From Rothia nasimurium (GTDB taxonomy: Bacteria; Actinomycetota; Actinomycetes; Actinomycetales; Micrococcaceae): DNA of 64,000 nt. The notes under the pieces were generated by a model. That model did no database searches. It was given only the letters and a program-made list of their open reading frames with translations, and was not told the origin of the DNA. The position numbers and the translations under genes were made by a program. The DNA lies in contig NZ_CAKMSR010000001.1 in NCBI RefSeq assembly GCF_928381705.1, positions 124,001 through 188,000 on the forward strand. Direction: 5' to 3'. Position 1 is the first letter of the stretch. Every line of letters starts with the position of its first letter. Below are positions 59,272-64,000 of the stretch, piece after piece.

Positions 59272-59382
59272 TGCCCGGCGTTAAAAATACGGCCCCCAGG
59301 CCGGATTTAGCCGGTTTTAGAGCTAGCTTTGCTGATGCCATACTGCGCGAAGCGCTGGCATGCCCTCTCTTTTTGTGCCCGG
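59233..59382. repeat. Partial duplication of the tRNA-Arg terminator
   Basis: 59233-59279 and 59335-59382 are nearly identical (27 identical bases, ATGCCATACTGCG... to GGCAT, then similar ends to GTGCCCGG). About 55 unrelated bases lie between them. Confidence 0.85.
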
Positions 59383-59389
59383 TTGGAGG

Positions 59390-59629
59390 CTAGTTGCGGG
59401 TTTTCTTTTTGTTGTAGGCTACTCGGGAGGTAATGAGGCCGAGGACGATGCCGATGCCGCCGGTGATGGAGACCCACATAGCGGCGTGCCCGACGAAGAG
59501 GGCGATGATGAGGCCGAGGACGATGCCGGGTACGGCGCCGGCTACCATTCCGATGGCCATGTAGGTGAATTCTTGGTCGGATGAACCGGCTGGGCTTTCG
59601 AATTGGGGGCTGTTTAACTTCTGCGACAT
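59390..59629 (-). CDS. Small two-helix membrane protein
   Basis: A 79-residue protein: polar N terminus, two Gly/Ile/Val-rich helices (about 22-46 and 50-70), then a basic YNKKKTRN tail. No family is recognised. Gly-rich helices suggest oligomer packing. It is the sole gene between tRNA-Arg and the NlpC/P60 gene; two small hairpins without T runs follow upstream (59680-59732). Confidence 0.6.
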   Translation of the reverse strand: MSQKLNSPQFESPAGSSDQEFTYMAIGMVAGAVPGIVLGLIIALFVGHAAMWVSITGGIGIVLGLITSRVAYNKKKTRN

Positions 59630-59858
59630 AGTTCCAATCCTAGCTGTGCCTTCTACCGGAGTCGAAAAGAGGGTATAAAAAATGCGCCCCAGCTGGTCGT
59701 CTGGTGCGCATATGCAAACGTAATGTTTGCGGGGGATCCATACCGTGTGATGTGTGGTAGGAATTCTTGTGTTCGTTTTTCAGTAGGAAAGTGACCAGCT
59801 ACTGAGTGAACGTCACCGGCTGGGGCAGTAGTGACTGCCCCATACTGTGTGAGAAGTC

Positions 59859-60473
59859 TTAGATGCCAGCGGTGTAGTAACCGTCGACGGGCATGAAGCC
59901 GCCACCGTCAACAGCGGTCAGCTGGGTGCCCTGTGAGGGGTTGAGAGCTGAAATCATCTGGCCGTTGCCGACGTAGATGCCTACGTGTGCGTAGCCGTTG
60001 GTGAAGACGATGTCACCGGGCTGGGGGTTTGAGGTGGGGGTCAGCTCGGTTGCCATGGTGTAGGTGTAGGCGGTCAGGTTGATGCCAGCCTGTGCGTAAA
60101 CGTAGGAGACGAAGCCTGAGCAGTCCCAAGCCTTGTAGGACTTGCCGCCCCAAACGTAGGAGCCGCCGATGCCGTCGTAGGCAGCTGCCAGAACGGTTTC
60201 ACGAGCGTTTGAGAGGTCAACGTTGCTGGAAGCTGCAGCGGTTGCGGTTGCCTGGGGAGCGACGGTTGAGGTGGTCTCAACGGTGGTGGTTGAGGTAGCT
60301 TCGTAGCCCCAGGTGTTGTAGTTGTAAGAGTGTGAAGCCAGTGAAGGTGCTGAGTGAGCGGGTGCTGATACTTCAGCTACTGCGAATGCGTTTGCGGGTG
60401 CAACAGTTGCGGCGAGCATGGCGCCTGATGCTGCAACGATACCTGCGGTACGTACGATGGTTGACTTAGCCAT
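59859..60473 (-). CDS. Secreted NlpC/P60 peptidoglycan endopeptidase
   Basis: 204 residues from the ATG at 60471-60473 after GGAGG; the longer frame reads back into the riboswitch. A Sec signal peptide (MAKSTIVRTAG..APANAFA) is followed by a short Ala/Thr linker and a C-terminal NlpC/P60 domain with the catalytic Cys in WDCSGFV, His in YAHVGIYV, and a downstream polar residue. It cleaves stem-peptide bonds in peptidoglycan. A c-di-AMP riboswitch upstream controls it, as for many actinobacterial cell-wall hydrolases. A GGGGCAGT hairpin (59824-59843) follows the stop. Confidence 0.92.
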   Translation of the reverse strand: MAKSTIVRTAGIVAASGAMLAATVAPANAFAVAEVSAPAHSAPSLASHSYNYNTWGYEATSTTTVETTSTVAPQATATAAASSNVDLSNARETVLAAAYDGIGGSYVWGGKSYKAWDCSGFVSYVYAQAGINLTAYTYTMATELTPTSNPQPGDIVFTNGYAHVGIYVGNGQMISALNPSQGTQLTAVDGGGFMPVDGYYTAGI

Positions 60474-60489
60474 TTTGTTTTCCTCCATT

Positions 60490-60612
60490 GCCGAACGAGG
60501 TGAGCTGTCGGGTTCGAGCATGAAGTTCGCTCGGCCGCAGAGTCTGCGGCTTAACCCCTAGGGTTCTCGGTGGAGAGCCCGAAAGGTGGGTCCCCCGCTT
60601 CTGCCGTGATGT
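60490..60612 (-). ncRNA. ydaO/yuaA-type c-di-AMP riboswitch
   Basis: The leader read leftward has the class hallmarks in order: GGGGGACCCA, a CGGGCTCTCC/GAGAACC-type hairpin, GGGGTTAAGCCGCAGA, and the near-invariant GAACCCGACAGCTCACCTCG just before the ribosome site of the NlpC/P60 gene. In actinobacteria this RNA commonly precedes peptidoglycan hydrolase genes and turns expression off at high c-di-AMP. Confidence 0.9.
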
Positions 60613-60701
60613 TATTTTGTTTGTTTTCCTGTGAACAGTGGCAGAACTAGGCGGTGCTGTTCGTAGGGTGCTGATCCGACCAGCGATGAGCACGAAATAG
60701 A

Positions 60702-60730
60702 ACATTACACAGCCTGGGCTGGTTTGTCAC
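60702..60730 (-). promoter_or_regulatory. Promoter of the riboswitch-NlpC/P60 unit
   Basis: Read leftward: GTGACA (-35, 60725-60730), a 17-base spacer, TAATGT (-10, 60702-60707), placing the start about 80 bases before the riboswitch core. Confidence 0.75.
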
Positions 60731-61108
60731 GCTTTGGTCACGATTTTGTTGCAAGGCCCCCAGAATGCAAAGCAGGGTGATTGATTTTTTGGCTTTCAGG
60801 ACGCGTCCAGCTGGGGCTTATGTGGCACATAGAGTTGGTTTTGACAAGGGGATATAAAGGGGTTCTGTCGCGTCTCAAAAACCCCAGCACAACTTCCCAC
60901 TATCAGGGTTTTGCCAGCATTAATTTAACTGAGAACCCCACCACTTAAGGGTTGTTGGGGCAAAGTCGACCTCTGCAGAGCCTTAAATTCACCCATCAAG
61001 CCCTCTACGGCAGATCTAGCAGGCACCCTTCACCCACAAAAACATCACGATTTGATAACAAAAAAGAGCCCCACTGGCTAGTAGAGCTCTAATTTTGTTA
61101 CCAAATTG
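60731..61108. other. Gene-free stretch between NlpC/P60 and ideR
   Basis: 378 bases, AT-rich for the window. Near ideR, GATAACA (about 61055) and TGTTATC (about 61107) frame an AGAGC/GCTCT hairpin with T-rich tails (61060-61092), probably the ideR terminator. Near 60931-60960, CCCCA and TGGGG form a weak dyad. Nothing else is recognised. Confidence 0.5.
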
Positions 61109-61801
61109 TTATCTTTTAACGATAATCGCTTCTGCTACTTCGGCGCTGAGAGTGAGTGATTCGTCCTCGCCGTCCGCGTGAACCAGCACGGAGCCGTCCT
61201 TATTACCCAGAATCGACACCGTTGCACCATAGACGATGCCCGCATCACCCAGGCGCTTCAGCAGCTGCACGTCGGTCTGAATAAACTCGGGTAGGCGAGA
61301 CACGGTAAAGCGGTCATCTTCAGATGAGTCGCGGCCCGCAATCGACATGGTGACGGTGCGTCCGTCGTTCTCCTCGCTCTCGGCACCCAGCTCTTCCAGA
61401 CCGGGAATCGCGTTGCCGTAGGGGGAGAACTTAGGCTCGTTGAGCAGCTCTAGAAGACGGCGCTCCACGCGTTCACTCATGACGTGTTCCCAGCGGCAGG
61501 CCTCTTCGTGGATGTATTCCAGGTCAAGACCAATGACGTCGGCGAGCAGGCGCTCAGCCAGGCGATGCTTGCGCATCACCTCCACTGCCTTCTGGCGCCC
61601 CTCTTCGGTGAGCTGAAGGGAACGGTCGCTGGCAACGGTGAGCAGACCGTGGCGCTCCATGCGGGCGACGGTCTGAGAAACGGTGGGGCCGGAGTGCTCA
61701 AGGCGCTCTGCAATACGGGCGCGCATGGGAGTGATGCCCTCTTCCTCAAGCTCCAGCACGGTGCGCAGATACATTTCGGTGGTATCAATGAGGTCAGTCA
61801 T
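61109..61801 (-). CDS. ideR: Iron-dependent repressor IdeR/DtxR
   Basis: A 230-residue DtxR-family protein of the long, three-domain type: winged helix (TPMRARIAERLEHSGPTVSQ), dimer domain with metal ligands His79 (RKHRL), EEACRWEHVM (Cys102, Glu105, His106 by DtxR numbering), and a C-terminal SH3-like domain (GATVSILGN). The Cys in EEAC favours iron over manganese sensing. A TACAAT -10 (complement of 61870-61875) lies upstream. A likely target in this window is the iron box before dps. Confidence 0.93.
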   Translation of the reverse strand: MTDLIDTTEMYLRTVLELEEEGITPMRARIAERLEHSGPTVSQTVARMERHGLLTVASDRSLQLTEEGRQKAVEVMRKHRLAERLLADVIGLDLEYIHEEACRWEHVMSERVERRLLELLNEPKFSPYGNAIPGLEELGAESEENDGRTVTMSIAGRDSSEDDRFTVSRLPEFIQTDVQLLKRLGDAGIVYGATVSILGNKDGSVLVHADGEDESLTLSAEVAEAIIVKR

Positions 61802-63300
<1,499 letters not shown>

Positions 63301-63319
63301 TTTTTAGCTAGGCAAAGAT

Positions 63320-63384
63320 AAGGACGCCGCTCCCCGCTCACCTGCCGTGTGGCAGGAAGCGGGAGGCGGCGTCCTTCTTTTCTT
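63320..63384. terminator. Terminator between serC and the MFS gene
   Basis: AAGGACGCCGC pairs with GCGGCGTCCTT, with inner CCTGCC/GGCAGG, and T-rich tail TCTTTTCTT; convergent genes share it. Confidence 0.88.
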
Positions 63385-63389
63385 AATCT

Positions 63390-64000
63390 TTAGCGGGGTT
63401 CTTGCAGGTCGATTGCTGCTGTGACCGGGGGCGGCTCCCGGTCAGGGCTCTCAGCGGTTTCAGGGCGCGGACGCAGCACCAGGCGGGTGCGGGCCTGCCT
63501 GTCGTAGTGCAAGTGCAGGTGCTTATATTTCATGATCCAGATCAGCCCAATCAGGGCCGCCAGAAAACCGGAGGCAGAGGCAACACCCAGGCCCCAGCGA
63601 GCGCCGAAGACGTCGTTGACCAGCCCGACCAGGGGTGAGCCGATAGGGGTACCGCCGATGAATACAGCCATGTACACGCTCATAACCCGCCCTCGCATGG
63701 CAGGCTCGGTTGTTACCTGCACGTAGGCGTTTGCTGAGGTGATGATGGTCAGTGCCATGAGCCCGAGCGGAATCAGGGCCAGGGCAAACAGCCAGAGGTT
63801 GGGGGCGAGTGCCGCCAGTAGGGTTGCCACGCCGAATCCCAGGCAGGAGGCAAACATGAACCGCATGCGTGGGGTATCCCGCCGGGCAGCTAGCAGGGTG
63901 CCTGTCACCGAGCCGATGGCAACAACGGAGTTCAGCAGCCCGAATTCACCCGCGCCCTGCCCGAATTCGGTGGTGGCCATAGCAGCAATATTGAGGGCTG
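63390..64000 (-). CDS. MFS transporter (5' part beyond window)
   Basis: The last 203 or so residues of a major facilitator protein; the reading frame is open through the right edge. Five or six helices are visible, with GLMALTIITSANAYVQV and PAMRGRVMSVYMAVFIGGTPIGSPLVG (abbreviated), the pattern of the EntS/TIGR00900-like exporter group, then a basic Pro-rich tail of about 40 residues. Substrate and start are not determinable. Confidence 0.85.
   Translation of the reverse strand, partial: ALNIAAMATTEFGQGAGEFGLLNSVVAIGSVTGTLLAARRDTPRMRFMFASCLGFGVATLLAALAPNLWLFALALIPLGLMALTIITSANAYVQVTTEPAMRGRVMSVYMAVFIGGTPIGSPLVGLVNDVFGARWGLGVASASGFLAALIGLIWIMKYKHLHLHYDRQARTRLVLRPRPETAESPDREPPPVTAAIDLQEPR

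Noticed and set aside
59310-59345. GTTTTAGAGCTA followed by TGCTG near 59313, like the start of a type II CRISPR repeat
   Set aside because: A single 12-base match without repeats, spacers, tracr or cas genes nearby; judged coincidence.

Overview
The window is a chromosomal segment of a moderately GC-rich actinobacterium, most probably Micrococcaceae and best matching Rothia. This genus call is inferred from gene content and is not proven. Supporting signs are the PBP/metallophosphoesterase pair beside RidA/DUF4177, purF-purM near DUF3073, an SH3-type IdeR, HspR-type (HAIR) control of clpB, an NlpC/P60 gene behind a c-di-AMP riboswitch, several apparently leaderless starts, and Tat-type secreted proteins.

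Layout. 1-7.4 kb: RidA (partial), DUF4177, a class A PBP with its metallophosphoesterase, and a heterodimeric ABC exporter. 7.4-13 kb: tRNA-Pro, an FMN reductase, an MMPL exporter, a DUF418 membrane protein and a CPA2 antiporter. 13-19.2 kb: a lactate-use locus in which lutABC diverges from the permease lldP, with two palindromic operators between them and a FadR-type regulator downstream. 19.2-21.5 kb: purC and purD. 23.1-26.9 kb: a TetR regulator with twin operators and a large MMPL exporter. 27-31.9 kb: asparaginase II, an SCP-like protein, a membrane protein, purF and purM. 32-36 kb: a GT2-GtrA protein, a phosphodiester glycosidase and DUF3073. 36-39.6 kb: a Cthe_2159-type lipoprotein, a VTC polyphosphate-polymerase-like protein and DUF4956, with PhoP-box-like repeats upstream of the last two. 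39.7-49 kb: sirtuin, clpB, glutamine amidotransferase, HAD, dps, a membrane protein and a ferritin-VIT protein. 49-51 kb: a broken and an intact Tat-exported protein. 51-58 kb: sucD-sucC, a SoxG-like protein, pcrA and a membrane protein. 59-64 kb: tRNA-Arg, NlpC/P60 with riboswitch, ideR, serC and a partial MFS transporter.

The most unusual signal is a set of three paralogous genes (about 300 aa each; AbiEi-like winged helix plus a DUF559/Vsr-like nuclease domain) at 21703-22626, 34464-35360 and 58060-58977. Each lies between two copies of its own palindromic repeat: one copy touches or nearly touches the stop codon and the other lies upstream of the start. The repeats differ in sequence between the three genes but share a nested-hairpin plan. 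A fourth, gene-less copy of the first family sits at 26958-27019. Perfect DnaA boxes (TTATCCACA) lie upstream of all three genes, and I noticed none elsewhere. I read these as three copies of an undescribed nuclease/palindrome module, comparable in plan to RAYT/REP systems. Modules A and B are well supported. Module C is weaker because its downstream palindrome could also be an ordinary terminator.

Functional links: IdeR (61109-61801) plausibly controls dps through an iron-box-like site at 46398-46416, and the lactate regulator probably acts on both sides of the lutA-lldP intergenic region. Most annotations rest on motif recognition by eye; no database search was run.
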